This document shows positions 22,949 through 34,030 of a DNA stretch of 64,000 bases, in pieces (position 1 is the stretch's first letter; each line of letters opens with the position of its first letter). The translations under genes and the position numbers were made by a program. The notes beneath the pieces were generated by a model, which made no database searches, was not told where the DNA came from, and was given only the letters and a program-made list of their open reading frames with translations. Source of the DNA: Typhlomys cinereus (taxonomy: Eukaryota; Chordata; Mammalia; Rodentia; Platacanthomyidae); contig JALPQD010000514.1 in assembly GCA_023101885.1 (NCBI GenBank), positions 711,602-775,601 of the forward strand, read 5' to 3'.

Positions 22949-23277
22949 CCACCGCGGCCGCAACCACGCACACCCCCAGGGTGGGAGACCCGCGGGCCCG
23001 GGGCCACGGACAGCTGGTGACGCGGGCCCGCGCTCCCGGGAAGTGCTGTCCGAGAGCGATCGCCTCTCGCTCCGCTGCTCCCGAGCCAGCCCGGGTAGCC
23101 GCCGAGGCTCGGCGCTGGGCTGGCGGCTGACGATTCCTCCCGGAGGCGCTCGGAGCCGCTGCGGGCTCCGGTGGCTGCAGCCGCCGCTGCCGCTGCCTCT
23201 GCCTCTGCCTCTCTGCCGGTGCCGCCGCCGCGCGGGGTCACCTGAAGGTTGGGGCGCGCGAGCTCAACTCGGTGCTG

Positions 23278-23282
23278 ATTGG
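23278..23282 (-). promoter_or_regulatory. CCAAT box (NF-Y type) upstream of ST8SIA6
   Basis: The minus strand reads CCAATCAGCA, an NF-Y core with favourable flanks, 428 bp upstream of the start codon. A CCAAT box usually sits 60-100 bp before initiation, which is how the start region was estimated. A GGGCGG (Sp1-like) hexamer lies further upstream at 23407-23412. Confidence 0.5.
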
Positions 23283-23589
23283 GCTCGAACTTTTCCGCGC
23301 CCTTATCTTCTCCCGGGTGCCCGCGTGGCTCCAGCCAAAATCCACGCGGGCACCTAATCACACCGCAACTGGGCTGCGTCGCAGCAGATGGGGGCCACAC
23401 TGCGAGGGGCGGCAGAGGAGAACACAGAGCCCACTTTGAGAAACTTTGCGAACTGTGTAGTTGCTCAGCTGGATCCTCCCACGCCTGGAAGCTTGGTGGC
23501 TATGGGATATATCCTGGTGCTCATGGAAGTAGTAACCTTCCTCTCCTGAAAAGCAGATTTATGGAAAATCTTCAGGGGCTGTGCACACC

Positions 23590-23815
23590 ACCTTCCTTTG
23601 GCAATCTATCCCTGTCTGATTTTGTAAATGGTTTAATGGGAACATCTTTGTCCCATTACTTTGTGCCATCAACCACTGGATGTGGCTGCGTGATCCATGA
23701 CTGCTTTTTGCATTGTAAGGATAGAATCAGGTCTTGGTGACAGAGACCCTATATAACTTTCAAAGCCCAAAAATATTTAGTTAATACCCTTTCCAGAAAA
23801 AGTTTACCAACTGCT
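23590..23815 (+). mobile_element. hAT-Charlie type non-autonomous DNA transposon fragment
   Basis: GTAAATGGTTTAATGGGAAC, ATCCATGACTGCTTTTTGC, GTGACAGAGACCCTATATAA, CAAAGCCCAAAAATATTTAG and CCAGAAAAAGTTTACCAACT match the end of a common mammalian MER/Charlie element. The stretch 23421-23589 is unclassified. Confidence 0.55.
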
Positions 23816-23879
23816 CTTAAATGGTCCAGTTAACCCTAGGCAATCTCTGTACTTAGAATTCCTGTCTAACCTAAAACCT

Positions 23880-24130
23880 AATTAGAAATATAATGATATA
23901 CCTGGGTTCCAACCAATCACAGGTCAGTAGTTTTCAGCCAATCAGAGGCAAACAACTCATCTCACCATGCCTATAAGGCAGTTACTTAAATGTAGCCAGT
24001 CAGTTGATTCCTCTAAGATTCTATGTACCTTGTCCCCCATAAAAGTTTTCTGCTCCTTGTTAAGGAAAGCCTCCCCTCTTCTATTGAGGAGTACTACCCT
24101 TTTTTATGACTTCTTCACTCAGAGAGATCA
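23880..24130 (+). repeat. Candidate ERV1-type solo LTR
   Basis: Two CCAATCA motifs (23913-23919, 23938-23944), a CATAAAAG box (24039-24046) about 95 bp on, and a pyrimidine-rich region after it resemble a gammaretroviral-type LTR U3/R. No internal genes accompany it. It points away from ST8SIA6. Confidence 0.4.
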
Positions 24131-24194
24131 CTAAAGTTAATGCATCATAAGTCATGAAGGTAGACACCTGGGTTCAGTTCCCTTCTGAGTAGAA

Positions 24195-24600
24195 GCAGGG
24201 CACTGAGGAGAGTGCTCCATTGGTAAAATGGCATGTACCAGTATGGAGACCTGAATTTGTACAGCCACAATGCAAGTGAAAGTCAGACACACAGATCCAA
24301 TGTTGGAGGGGAGGGGGGCAAAAAGAGGGAGGGGGGAGGAGGCACGGATAGGTGGAGACAAGCTGAGATGGGTGAAATCCCTGGGGCTGTTGGCCAGACC
24401 CATTAACAGAATCAGAATCTGTTCAGTAAGAGATTGTCTCCAAACAATAAAGATGGAAACTTAATGAGGAAGATGCTCAGATGTCAACCTCTGGCCTCCA
24501 CATGAATGGGAACCTGTGAGTAAATATTGAGAGAGACAGAGACAGAGACAGAGAGACAGAGATAGAGACAGAGAGAGCTTTCTCTCTACTCTGTAAGGGT
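24195..24600 (+). repeat. B4-type SINE with GGGA insertion and (GA)n tail
   Basis: GAGTGCTCCATTGGTAAAAT, GACCTGAATTTGTACAGCCA, GATTGTCTCCAAACAATAAA, CAACCTCTGGCCTCCACATG and a GAGACA-rich tail. Bases 24601-24904 are unclassified. Confidence 0.5.
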
Positions 24601-24904
24601 TCAGCAAAAGATCAGCTAGCTGCCAAACAGGAACTAAGACCTCACCATGACATAACAGTACTGATACCAGATCTTGACCCTGCAGAACTTTGAAGAACTA
24701 GTTTCTGTTTTTTCAGCCACCAGGTCATGATAGTTTTGTCACTAGTAGGAGCTGACTAGGTCACAGAGTCCTTGCAGTCCTTGTTTAGATTATGTCGAGT
24801 AGCATCTTATTTATTAGCTAATATCTCATTTTTGCAGGGCAGTGAGGCAAAGAGACATGGTCTGACTTTCCAGTTGTCATAGTTCGACTGCATGTTGCCG
24901 ATAA

Positions 24905-25280
24905 ATTCATGACCAAAAGTTTGGGAAACAAGGGGGTTTTTGTTTTTGGTTTATGATTGTCCTGTTATAGTTCTTAATCCAGCTTGGCAGAAGAGTTCGT
25001 GGCAACACAGGAGCCAAGGAAACTGGCCACATCATGCCCATTTGCTGAAATTACAGCAGTATGGGAATGGATTTATGTTCATGGAACTCACCGCTCTTCT
25101 CAGCGCTCCCAATTTTATCCATCTACTCAGGGAACAGGACCACCCACCGTGGGCTGGTTCTTCCCCATCAATTAGACAATCGCCTAAGGCTTGCTTAGGC
25201 CTTGTCTTAAGTATCAATTCTTCACAGATGTGCAGTCTGTGTCAGGTTGACACCTGTATCTAACTATGATAGCAATGATA
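24905..25280 (-). repeat. LTR family F1, antisense copy
   Basis: TTCTTAATCCAGCTTGGCAG, ACCACCCACCGTGGGCTGGT, CCCATCAATTAGACAATCGC, AGGTTGACACCTGTATCTAA. A central block is shortened relative to the 53965 copy. Confidence 0.65.
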
Positions 25281-25511
25281 ATTCTAGACATGGCTCTCAT
25301 CTGTCAAACCTAAGCTATCCTGTCCACATATGGCCTGTGGTCTGCCTAAGACCCCAACCTAGTGACTTTGGATCCTTGAAGAACATCAATAAAGCACGGA
25401 TCTCATAGCGTTTGCTATAAGAAGGTCCATTTGACTGAGTGATTATTTTATTTTTATAGTCGACATTGTTACAGAGCGGACCCTTGGGCTCCATTGTCTT
25501 GGGAGTACCTT

Positions 25512-25552
25512 GATTTAAAAAAAAACTGAAAATGTTTAAGCTTTTTTTAAAA

Positions 25553-25596
<44 letters not shown>

Positions 25597-25641
25597 CATG
25601 GATTTAAAAAAAAACTGAAAATGTTTAAGCTTTTTTTAAAA

Positions 25642-25700
<59 letters not shown>

Positions 25701-25704
25701 CATG
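25512..25704. repeat. Direct tandem duplication of an ~89-bp unit containing (TC)n
   Basis: Copy 1 (25512-25600) and copy 2 (25601-25704) are identical apart from a longer TC run in copy 2 and one base in the CGTCTCCATG/TGTCTCCATG end. Confidence 0.9.
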
Positions 25705-25975
25705 GATGTACATATGTAGAGGCCAGAGATTGGTGTCAGGTGTCTTCCTCTGTTACTTTACATACCTATTTTTTAAAAAGGTAGAATCTTTTCTCTGAAC
25801 TCATTCAACTCAACTAGCTGTCCAGTGAGCACCAAGAAACCTCCTATCTCTGCCTCCCCTCTTTGGCATATTCCACCATGTCCAGCCTCTTTCATGGGTG
25901 CCAAGGACCAAACTGAGGTCTTCACGCTTGTATGGCAAACACTTTACCAACTGAGCCATCTCTCTGGCCCCCAAA
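25705..25975 (-). repeat. B4-type SINE, antisense
   Basis: GTAGAGGCCAGAGATTGGTG, CAGGTGTCTTCCTCTGTTAC, CTATCTCTGCCTCCCCTC, AACTGAGGTCTTCACGCTTG and ACCAACTGAGCCATCTCTCT. A well preserved B4. Confidence 0.7.
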
Positions 25976-26061
25976 CTTTAATGAGTTCAACTTTAATAAG
26001 TTAAATTTAATGAGTGACTTTCTCAAGCAAAAACAAATGAATTTCAACTGGAGCCTTTCCT

Positions 26062-26127
26062 AAGGCATAACATCTTATCTTGAAAGAGACAGATGTGAGT
26101 CTCTTGCAAGATAAGATGTTATGCCTT
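26062..26127. other. Near-perfect 66-nt hairpin (inverted repeat)
   Basis: The 21-bp arm 26062-26082 is the exact reverse complement of 26107-26127. After one A-G mismatch, AAGAGAC (26084-26090) pairs with GTCTCTT (26099-26105), leaving an 8-nt loop. The sequence is not a simple repeat and matches no SINE that I recognise. Confidence 0.9.
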
Positions 26128-26389
26128 TGTTATGCCCATGTTCTGATGTGAGAACCCTTTGAGAAGCCAGTAAGCCAGACGGATAAATGAACTTGTCACC
26201 CATAATTTTGTCACCACAGAAACAGCAACATATATCCAGAAGAGAAACGCAAGGCTGACTAGACCCGTCTGCTAATCCACATGCACCGTGAAAATATTTG
26301 GTTGAAACCAAAAAAGAAGTTCACACATAATAGTTGACCAGTAAGCATTTGGTCAGTGAATTAAAGCACTTTGGAGCTAATATTCCTTT

Positions 26390-26690
26390 TCTTTTTGGGT
26401 GTGTGTATTTGTGTGTTTTGCATGTGGTTGGGTGCTCATATGTGTGTTTGTGTGTGTACAAGAGGGCACTTGAGTATATGTACAAGAGGGCACTCTTGAG
26501 AATCATTCTGAATTGCTCTGCTTCTTTTTTTCCCAGGCTCCAGGCTCTGCCTTCTGAGGGTCAGAATTGCAGGCCACCACCGTTTCTACACAGCATTTTT
26601 ACCTGGGATGCAGGGATCCAAACTCTGGTTCTTTTGCTTTCAAGGCAAAGGTTTTAATCCCTGGTCATCTCCCAGCCTACTAATGTCATT
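26390..26690 (-). repeat. B4/RSINE-type SINE, antisense
   Basis: GAATCATTCTGAATTGCTCT, TTTCCCAGGCTCCAGGCTCT, TTTACCTGGGATGCAGGGAT, TTTAATCCCTGGTCATCTCC. A small internal duplication of TACAAGAGGGCACT occurs near 26460-26500. Unclassified DNA follows to 27547. Confidence 0.6.
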
Positions 26691-27547
26691 ATGAAAGAGG
26701 AAAAAGATCAAGAAGTTGAAAATAAGTGTGACTAAAATAAGTGTGGTAAAATGCATACCAACAAGAAAGAACTCCTGCTTTTACATTACACTAACATTTT
26801 TAGAGATCCACTTGCGGATCTGAATGTGATTTGCAGTGATGCTTCTTATCCGTCTAAAATGAGATGATGATAAAATGCTATATGGTTAAAAGTTTGGCTC
26901 TTTCTGTGAAGTAAACTTGGTACAGTACGATTATCCTCAAAAATGGAGGAGGTGTCTGGATTTGGAAGATATTTGAATTTTATTTCAGTGCAATACAGAC
27001 AATTCATGCTTATGATTTTTTTTTTTGGAGGGGGAGCATTATGGCAGCCACCAAGAAACTGCAATTCCACCTAGAGTTTAACATTTCAGCACAGCTGGGC
27101 CCAAGGCAACAGGAAAAGTCAGTCCTGATTGGGTTCGCTAAATACTCTCACTGCAAATGATGTCACTTTTTATCAACCAATGGCTAGCATCAAGAGACTT
27201 ACAAAGCCCATTTTAATTGAAAAACCAAGTCTGAATTTTCCATGGGAATTCTGAGCTGAACATTCACATTTGACAGTGGGGAACTTTACTATAAGGGTTG
27301 CAATTCAAAACATGGTCTGGTAAGATAGGAACTAGCTTGCTTATCCTTGAGAGATAGTAACAGTGAAAACAGACTTTACCACCACAGAACGAACATCAAG
27401 AGACTGCTTATTTGATGACTTACTATTTGTACATTTGACCAGCCACAAAGATCTATACTAAATGAAATTTGAGATACCGAGAAGACCAGAAATCCAGACA
27501 TAGACTCAAGTCAACATGTGTAAGCAGAGAGCATTCACCATGTCCAC

Positions 27548-28030
27548 CTGTTGCGGATGATTATTGGAATCTTGAGGGTACTGTCTTTGACCCCTAAGCC
27601 AAGGAGTCATGGAACAAGGAAATGACCCAAGGACACCTGGGTCATGGTAGAAACAGAAACTGCTTCTTAAGACAAAGAAGCACTGCCTTAATAAGGAAGT
27701 AGTTCAGAATGCTGGGAGGCCATAGAAGCTCCAAGAGTTGTGACCTATTATGTGTGACTTAATGATTTACATAGTTTCCCCTTTTTGCCACATTTGTAAG
27801 CCACATATGCTAAGTGCTGTGCATGTGACCCTTGATCATGATGTTCTGTCTCCTATATATAGCCCTTGGTTGTAGGTTTCCAGTCTTATTGTCATTAGGC
27901 TTTTGTGTATATTAATATTCTATATCTATGTAGCTGTCTCTTTCCTTGTCCTTCTTATTCTCTTTTCACCACCCAGAATTTGCCTCTCATGTGGTCCTTC
28001 ATTAGTTATTCATCTCACCATGAATGCCTT
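27548..28030 (+). repeat. Candidate ERV LTR
   Basis: It begins at a TGTTGCGGATGATTATTGG-like U3 end and has a TATATATAG box near 27855 followed by a pyrimidine-rich R/U5-like stretch. The layout suggests an ERV LTR. No coding internal sequence is present, and the assignment is tentative. Confidence 0.35.
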
Positions 28031-28289
28031 ATGTCCATAAACTGACTTTTAGAAAAGCAAGGAGGAAGTGTTCACATATAAAAAAGTGTGAGTAATTAGA
28101 AATTTCCCTGAAAGTTGAAGATGTTTCTATTTTGGAGATAAGGTTTTATATAGTAAAAACAAGTATACAGAACACCAACAGAAAAGACGTTGAAGGAAAA
28201 GATAGAAATGTGTAAGGTTTCCATAGGCAAATGTTTCAGGATTCGTGAAGATAGATACCAAGTACCAAGTGTTTAATTAATAAGTGTAT

Positions 28290-28530
28290 GTTCGTGTAGG
28301 CAGTATGGAGGAATGAATAGAAGACAGATGGATGATGATGATACATAGGTAGATGACAGATAGATCAATATGATAGATAGTTGATAGGTAGAATATAGAG
28401 GATACGTATATAAATAATTGATACATAGATGATAGAAGATAGATGTAAATAGATGATATATGTATAGACAATAGATGACATAGATAAAGATAGATAGATG
28501 ATAGGTGACAATGACAAGAGATAGATAATA
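28290..28530. repeat. Degenerate GATA/GATG tetranucleotide tract
   Basis: AGATAGATGATAG-like words fill about 240 bp on the plus strand with scattered substitutions. Confidence 0.85.
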
Positions 28531-28599
28531 GCTTCACGCAAATGTATGCCTATATTCCTTTGTAAACGATGGATGTTACAGAAGTTTCCATTTGAGTAA

Positions 28600-28870
28600 T
28601 AATATTCTGATGGAACAGGTGGTGTCTGTCTTTCTGCATCTGGGATGCCTCATTCAGTATAATTTCAACCAATTCCATCCATCTAGTAGAATATTTCATT
28701 AATTAATTCTTCTTGACAGCTGAAAAGTATTCCATTGTGTCTATGTTTCACATTTTCATTATTCATTCATCTATTCTTGAACATCTAGACTGATCCCATT
28801 TCTTTGCTATTGTGAATAGATTTGTAATGAACATGGATATACAAGTGTCTCTGTAATAAGAGGTAGTGCC
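28600..28870 (-). repeat. L1 ORF2 3' end fragment, antisense
   Basis: TTTCTGCATCTGGGATGCCT, CCAACCAATTCCATCCATCT-like text, AAAAGTATTCCATTGTGTCT, TTTGCTATTGTGAATAGATT and GTAATGAACATGGATATACA follow the antisense of the L1 3' region. Confidence 0.75.
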
Positions 28871-29999
28871 TGGACTCTTCCTAGTACAGGTTTCCCAAAA
28901 AGAGCCCTGTGGTCTACACATGCAGAAGGATATGAGAGCAAAGGAATTGGATTGATAAAGTGAAGAAAGGGGAGAGAAAAGGAGGATATAGAAGAAGGGG
29001 GTAGAAGATCAAGGACAAAAACATTCTGTTTGTATAAGAAAATTTCAAATAATAAAAAGACAATAAGAGATATCAATGTCTCTGTACCTAGCTGTATACA
29101 TATCTAGGCTGATGCAGAATTTTTATTTGTATACATGAGTAAGATCATCCACATAAGGAGAAAAAAATGCTGTGAAAAATACAGGAAATTGACACACCAG
29201 AGACTCTTTCCCTTCATCTGGCTGACATTTTTACCTCTCCTTCTAGAAAGGCCAGTATCTTATGTCTCCCAACTGCTTGATCGGTTTTTGTAATATTAAA
29301 GATTTGTGAGAACTGCAAGACTATTGTGCCATTAAAACTACTCCTTGGAGAGGAAATGCATAAAAATAGTATAACCAAACCTGCAGATTTTCAATAAATC
29401 ATGGGAGATAAATAAAAGCAGAAGTAACACGAAGGAATCAGGGGCCTGGCATGAGATACAAATCTTCAAATGTGTCTTATCACAGGTTTTTACCCAATAC
29501 TAATTGAATATAAAATATAGAAGTGCTACCAAGTATAAAGCAGATATAACTTTAACAAAAAATGAAATGCAGGGGGAAAATAAGGGCCATTATTCACTTC
29601 ACAAAATACATTTTTAATGTAAAAAGCATTCAAACTTTGAAGAGTCCTCACTCTTAAATCCACTTAAGAGATCATAAAGGACCAAAAAGAGAAATGAAAA
29701 CTATTTATCCTGAAATTATAGAATTGCTTCTAGGCTCCATGGTCCAGGAATCTACTGCCTATTTTCTCTATGTTTTATGAAACATTAGGAAACAGAAATA
29801 GGTGACAAAATTGGTTTACTTAGATTTTGGCTGAAATGGGAGGACATGCCTAATATTCTGTCTCTGTGTATATGGCCATCTTACAATATATGCAAAGCCA
29901 GGAGGCAAATAACATGTAAATTTAATTGTGAGACTATTCTGTCCTTTCCTGGAGAAGAAGGGAATTGGGTCCCAGGTTTCCTCTGTTTTCTGTTATACA
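28871..29999. other. Unclassified flank DNA
   Basis: AT-rich, no recognised repeat or exon. Confidence 0.4.
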
Positions 30000-30325
30000 G
30001 TTTTGTGGGAGTAGGGTGTTGTGTGCAGGTGCAGGTGTAGGTATAGGAGTAGGTATGTACATATGTGTTGATGTGTTTATGTATGTGTAAAATAGGATAC
30101 CATGTGTGCCTGAGGATGCCCAAGGGTGACATTGGAAATCATTCTGGATTGCTTAAACTCCTTATTGTTTTTCTCTGGGGTTTCCCAGGCTCTGCTTTCC
30201 AGGGCTATAATTACAAGTGACTGTCATTTCTGTCTGGCATTTTCACATGGGATCTGGGATCCAAATTCAAGTCCTTCTGCTTGCAAGGCAAAGTTTTAAC
30301 CTCTGAGCCATCTCCCAAGTGATCA
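30000..30325 (-). repeat. B4/RSINE-type SINE, antisense
   Basis: GATGCCCAAGGGTGACATTG, CATTCTGGATTGCTTAAACT, GGGTTTCCCAGGCTCTGCTT, CAAGTCCTTCTGCTTGCAAG and ACCTCTGAGCCATCTCCCAA. Third copy of the subtype seen at 12550 and 26390. Confidence 0.65.
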
Positions 30326-31734
30326 GACAGATTTTTTTTTAAATCCAGGCAAAGAAAAATGGGATCTTAAAGGATCCTTCATATTTTTTTGAAATAGCTA
30401 AAAAAAAAAAAAGGAAAAAAAAAACACCTTGCTCTTTGGTAGGATGTAAAGTCCTCACACATTCCAGGTCTGTCAGTTCTTCATCCCTAAGTCTGTTTCT
30501 TTGATAGATGGAGAGTAAAAACTTTTGTCTTTACCTTGGCTGTCAGTTTCAATACATATGCTTTGACTCCCATATACAGCTCAGTACAGGGAATCAGCAG
30601 TTTATTGCAGAACACTGGTGAGTACATTCTCAAGGGGTGAGGGTGGGCATTGATTAAAGGGACCATCATAGTGATCTATATTTTAATTTGGCCATAAACT
30701 CTTTCTAAAGTCTCTAGAACAGACAGTTTTTCCTGAGGTACAGTGTCTTGTCCAGGTGATTGACAGGCCTATTTGGATTGACTCTGCTGGGGAGGGACAA
30801 GGATATGTCTTTGTTCTATATATGAAGGCTTCTAGCTAGATAGTAATTTTCTAAGGTTTAGACACTTATCTGTTTTATGACAGTTCGCAATGTAGTGTCT
30901 CCATCCAGTGCCATAGACATGATACATATCTTCTTCTTCTGACCCATGATCAGCCCTGTAGTTTAGGTTCTTGGGTTTATAAGTTGTTGACTAGAAAAGA
31001 AGAGTCCAAGGATTAACCTCCAAGCCTCCTAATACCTAATTAACTACCTAACTAATTTACCATAGTAAATAAAAGATCTTTGACTCATTACCTCCTATAT
31101 GGAAATGACTTCTGTCAGGGCATCCTGTTTAATTATAAGGTCTGCAGGATGAAGAATAACCCAGTTATTTCAAGAAATTAACAATGGAGGTTGAGTGAGC
31201 ACAGACAATATACCAAAACTTAGCGTATTTTTCTCCACCTCTTATTTCCATGAAGTCAAAACTATAGGCAGATAAATAACTAAGCTAAATAAATAAATAA
31301 CCAGTAGCAAACAATGCAAAACTAAGATTTGCCATACATAGAGAGATAGCAGAAAAGAAACAACATATGACTTCCTTAAAAAATGAATAAGCAGAAAAAG
31401 TATTCAAAATTTCTACAAATTATATGATACAAGAAAAGGGATACAATCCATAAAAGGAAAAACTATGTTGTTAATGCTACTTACTCCAAGAATAGAAAAG
31501 TTAAGCAACAGCCAATTCATGTTCCTCAACAAATTAAATGTCATATAAGTACTATATAAGACAAACCAAAGAAGAAATAATATGGGAGAAGAGATAATAA
31601 AACAACAAAATATGATAGCTGGGAACTGACCTCAATATGAATAAACAAGCAAAAAACATTGTAGAATTCAAAATTATCTTAGAAGTTTAAGAACTTTCAT
31701 AGCAAAAATCTGTACCAGGGTCATAGAGATTAGA
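30326..31734. other. Unclassified AT-rich flank DNA
   Basis: Contains A runs near 30400 and no recognised element. No gene evidence. Confidence 0.4.
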
Positions 31735-32210
31735 TAGAGACAATCACACAAACACATACACACCTACATATGCACATACATATATATACATACATACACA
31801 TATAGATACACACATATGCACACACAGAGACACAAACACATATACATGTATGAACACACAGACACATGCATATGCATACACACATACACATGCACACACA
31901 CAGAGACACAAACACATATACATGCATGAACATACGGACACACACATATGCATACATACATACATACACATGCAGACACACACAGGAACACAGGCACAAG
32001 AACACAGACACAAATATACATACACACATACACAAGTACATGTATATATCATAGATACAAATATAAACACACACATGGACTCACATAGGTACAAAAACAC
32101 ACAGACACATAAACACACACAGACACACAGATATACACATGCCCACATATGTACATGTACACATACTGACATAAGCACATATGCACATATAGACAACACA
32201 TACACACCAA
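31735..32210. repeat. Complex ACAC/ACATAT/CAGACA satellite-like tract
   Basis: Nearly 480 bp of alternating purine-pyrimidine words. A block of roughly 115 bp around GACACAAACACATATACATG recurs at about 31827 and 31909, so internal duplication is visible. The Cys/Val-rich open frames across it are artefacts. Confidence 0.9.
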
Positions 32211-32289
32211 CTGAGCAGAAAGAACAGGGACAAGAAAAATACATTAATTAGAAAAACATACTATGTACCAGTGACAGATATTAAATATA

Positions 32290-32445
32290 CATACATCACA
32301 CAGCCAGCAAGCCTAGGAATTCTCCTGTCTCTGCCTCCACAGTGCTGGGGTTACAGTACACACCAATGTGCCCAGCTGTTATGTAGGTGCTGGGGATTGA
32401 ACTCAGGTCCTCATACTTCTGTTTAAGCCCCACTCTCCAGCCCCA
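32290..32445 (-). repeat. B4-type SINE, antisense
   Basis: TCCTGTCTCTGCCTCCACAG, TGCTGGGGTTACAGTACACA (B1 part), then TGGGGATTGAACTCAGGTCC and CCCACTCTCCAGCCCC (ID part). Confidence 0.75.
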
Positions 32446-32734
32446 AATCTAGTGACTAAAAATAGTAGCAACTATTCTATTACATGTAAATATTTTGTGA
32501 GTCAGATGATCAGGCAGCCCTCAGGTAGGTGATACCATTCCAAACAGTGTTACATATGATCTGCAGGATTGCCTACAGCTTCACTCACATCTGATCCTTG
32601 CTACAGAGGGCTGGAAGGACAGGTTCAGTAAATACTGCCATCTAGAAGGTCTACCTGTGACCTCTCCCTTCTCCAACATAATGGCTTCAGAGTAGTCAGA
32701 CCTCTTACACAGAAACTAAGGTTCCCAGCACAAA

Positions 32735-33760
32735 TGTTCAAACAGGCCTGGGAAGAAGTGATGAGCTTCTTAGATTCCAACCCCAACATGCCAAAAGCCC
32801 ATCTCCACTGTGCTCAATAATCTTAGGCTTGAAGGGATTAGACTCTACCTCTGATATAACTAAATAAATTGTGGTTCTCTCTAATCTACTAAAATCCAAA
32901 ATTTGTGTAATAGGAATTCTGGAAGGAGAAAACCAAGAGAATGGGAGAGTGGGAATGGTTGAAGAGTTAATGAGTATAAATGAATTTCCAGATTCAAAAG
33001 CCATACATACTAACAGGATGAACAAAGACCTACTGTGATCAAACTTCAGAATTCCAAAGGCACAATGAGACTCCTAGACATGATACAAGAGAATATAAAA
33101 TTGAAAATAAACAATCAAGTGTAACATTATTTCTCATGGGCAAAAGCAGATTCCTAAGATTAATTGAATCTTCAGTGTGCAGGGAAGATGATTATCTTGC
33201 TTAAGTAGTATACCCAGCTAAATTATCAGGTTATAGAGAAGGTAAACTAAAGCATTCAGAAAGATAGAAAAAATCTACAACTCACAGCTTCTTGCTGTAA
33301 ATTCCAAAAGATGAAATACAATAGGAAAGAAACAGAACCCAGAAGAAAAGAGTAAAATGGGGGGAAAATGTGAAGAAGGAAACTGGTAAATGATATAAAA
33401 TGATGACTGGTCTACAACACTATAATCGAACACTGAAATAGGACAGCAAAGGGTGATTACATAAAAGATAGGCAGAATCAGAGTTAAAATGTCCCTCCCT
33501 GTTCAGGTGGCAAAGTAGTAGTTACTTAGATATATCAAATTGGCTTTGTGAATGTTAAGACACCTATTAAAAATACTAAAACACAGTAATGGATAAAATA
33601 GATCCCATGCAACATAAAACAAAAGAGAGTAGTAGAAAATAAAGAGAAGAGTTTTCTTCTAAAACACAAAATCAGTTGGTTCAACTAAATTTGAATTATC
33701 AGTTATCATGTGAATATAAATAAATTAGGCTTACCATCTACAATGGAAAAATTCACAGAC
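32735..33760 (+). repeat. Decayed L1/HAL1 (ORF1-ORF2 junction region)
   Basis: AATAGGAATTCTGGAAGGAG, GTGATCAAACTTCAGAATTC, AGATTCCTAAGATTAATTG and TACCCAGCTAAATTATC follow the sense ORF1 3' region of L1/HAL1 at low identity. Open frames are broken. Confidence 0.5.
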
Positions 33761-33761
33761 T

Positions 33762-33993
33762 TAGGTGAGAGATATGGCTCACATGTTAAGACTCTGCCTC
33801 AAAAGCAGAGATCTGACTTTGAATACCAGATCCCATGTAAAAGTACTATATGGAAATGATGGTGACCTACACTTCCTGTCCTGGAAGGAGGACCCTGGGA
33901 AATCCCAGATCAAAGAAAAAAGGAGGTACAAGCAATCCGGAATGATTCCTAAAGTCACTCTTGGGCCTCCACAGGCACAAACGATGCCCTTTT

Positions 33994-34026
<33 letters not shown>

Positions 34027-34030
34027 GAAA
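33762..34030 (+). repeat. Older SINE related to the GC-rich family, with (AC)n
   Basis: GGTGAGAGATATGGCTCACA, AAGACTCTGCCTCAAAAGCA and ACACTTCCTGTCCTGGAAGG parallel the head and the CTTCCGGTCCTGG-like body block of the young copies. It interrupts the L1/HAL1 remnant. Confidence 0.55.

Larger units (their letters stand above)
22108..23420. promoter_or_regulatory. CpG island spanning the ST8SIA6 promoter, 5'UTR and exon 1
   Basis: Dense CpG runs begin just after the (AC)n tract and fade after about 23420, where AT-rich flank resumes. This is the only CpG-rich gene-start region in the window; other CpGs sit mostly in one SINE family. A CCAAT box and a GGGCGG box lie on the upstream side and no TATA box is apparent, so a dispersed CpG-island promoter is expected, with initiation probably between about 23150 and 23250 (inference). 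Confidence 0.8.

Noticed and set aside
22746..22973. N-terminally extended ST8SIA6 starting at 22973
   Set aside because: The codon at 22973-22971 is GTG, not ATG; the Ala-rich extension comes from the CGG repeat and is absent from recalled orthologues.
22560..23357. 265-codon plus-strand open frame across the CpG island
   Set aside because: Arg/Pro/Ala-rich low-complexity translation caused by high GC; it is antisense to ST8SIA6 exon 1 and has no domain or splice logic.
22594..23400. 268-codon minus-strand open frame overlapping exon 1
   Set aside because: Different frame from the recognised ST8SIA6 start, poly-Gly/Ala from CGG repeats. Its only relevant part is the uATG at 22866, reported separately.
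31730..32251. Long Cys/Val/Tyr-rich or His/Thr-rich open frames
   Set aside because: Translations of an AC-rich satellite-like tract on both strands.
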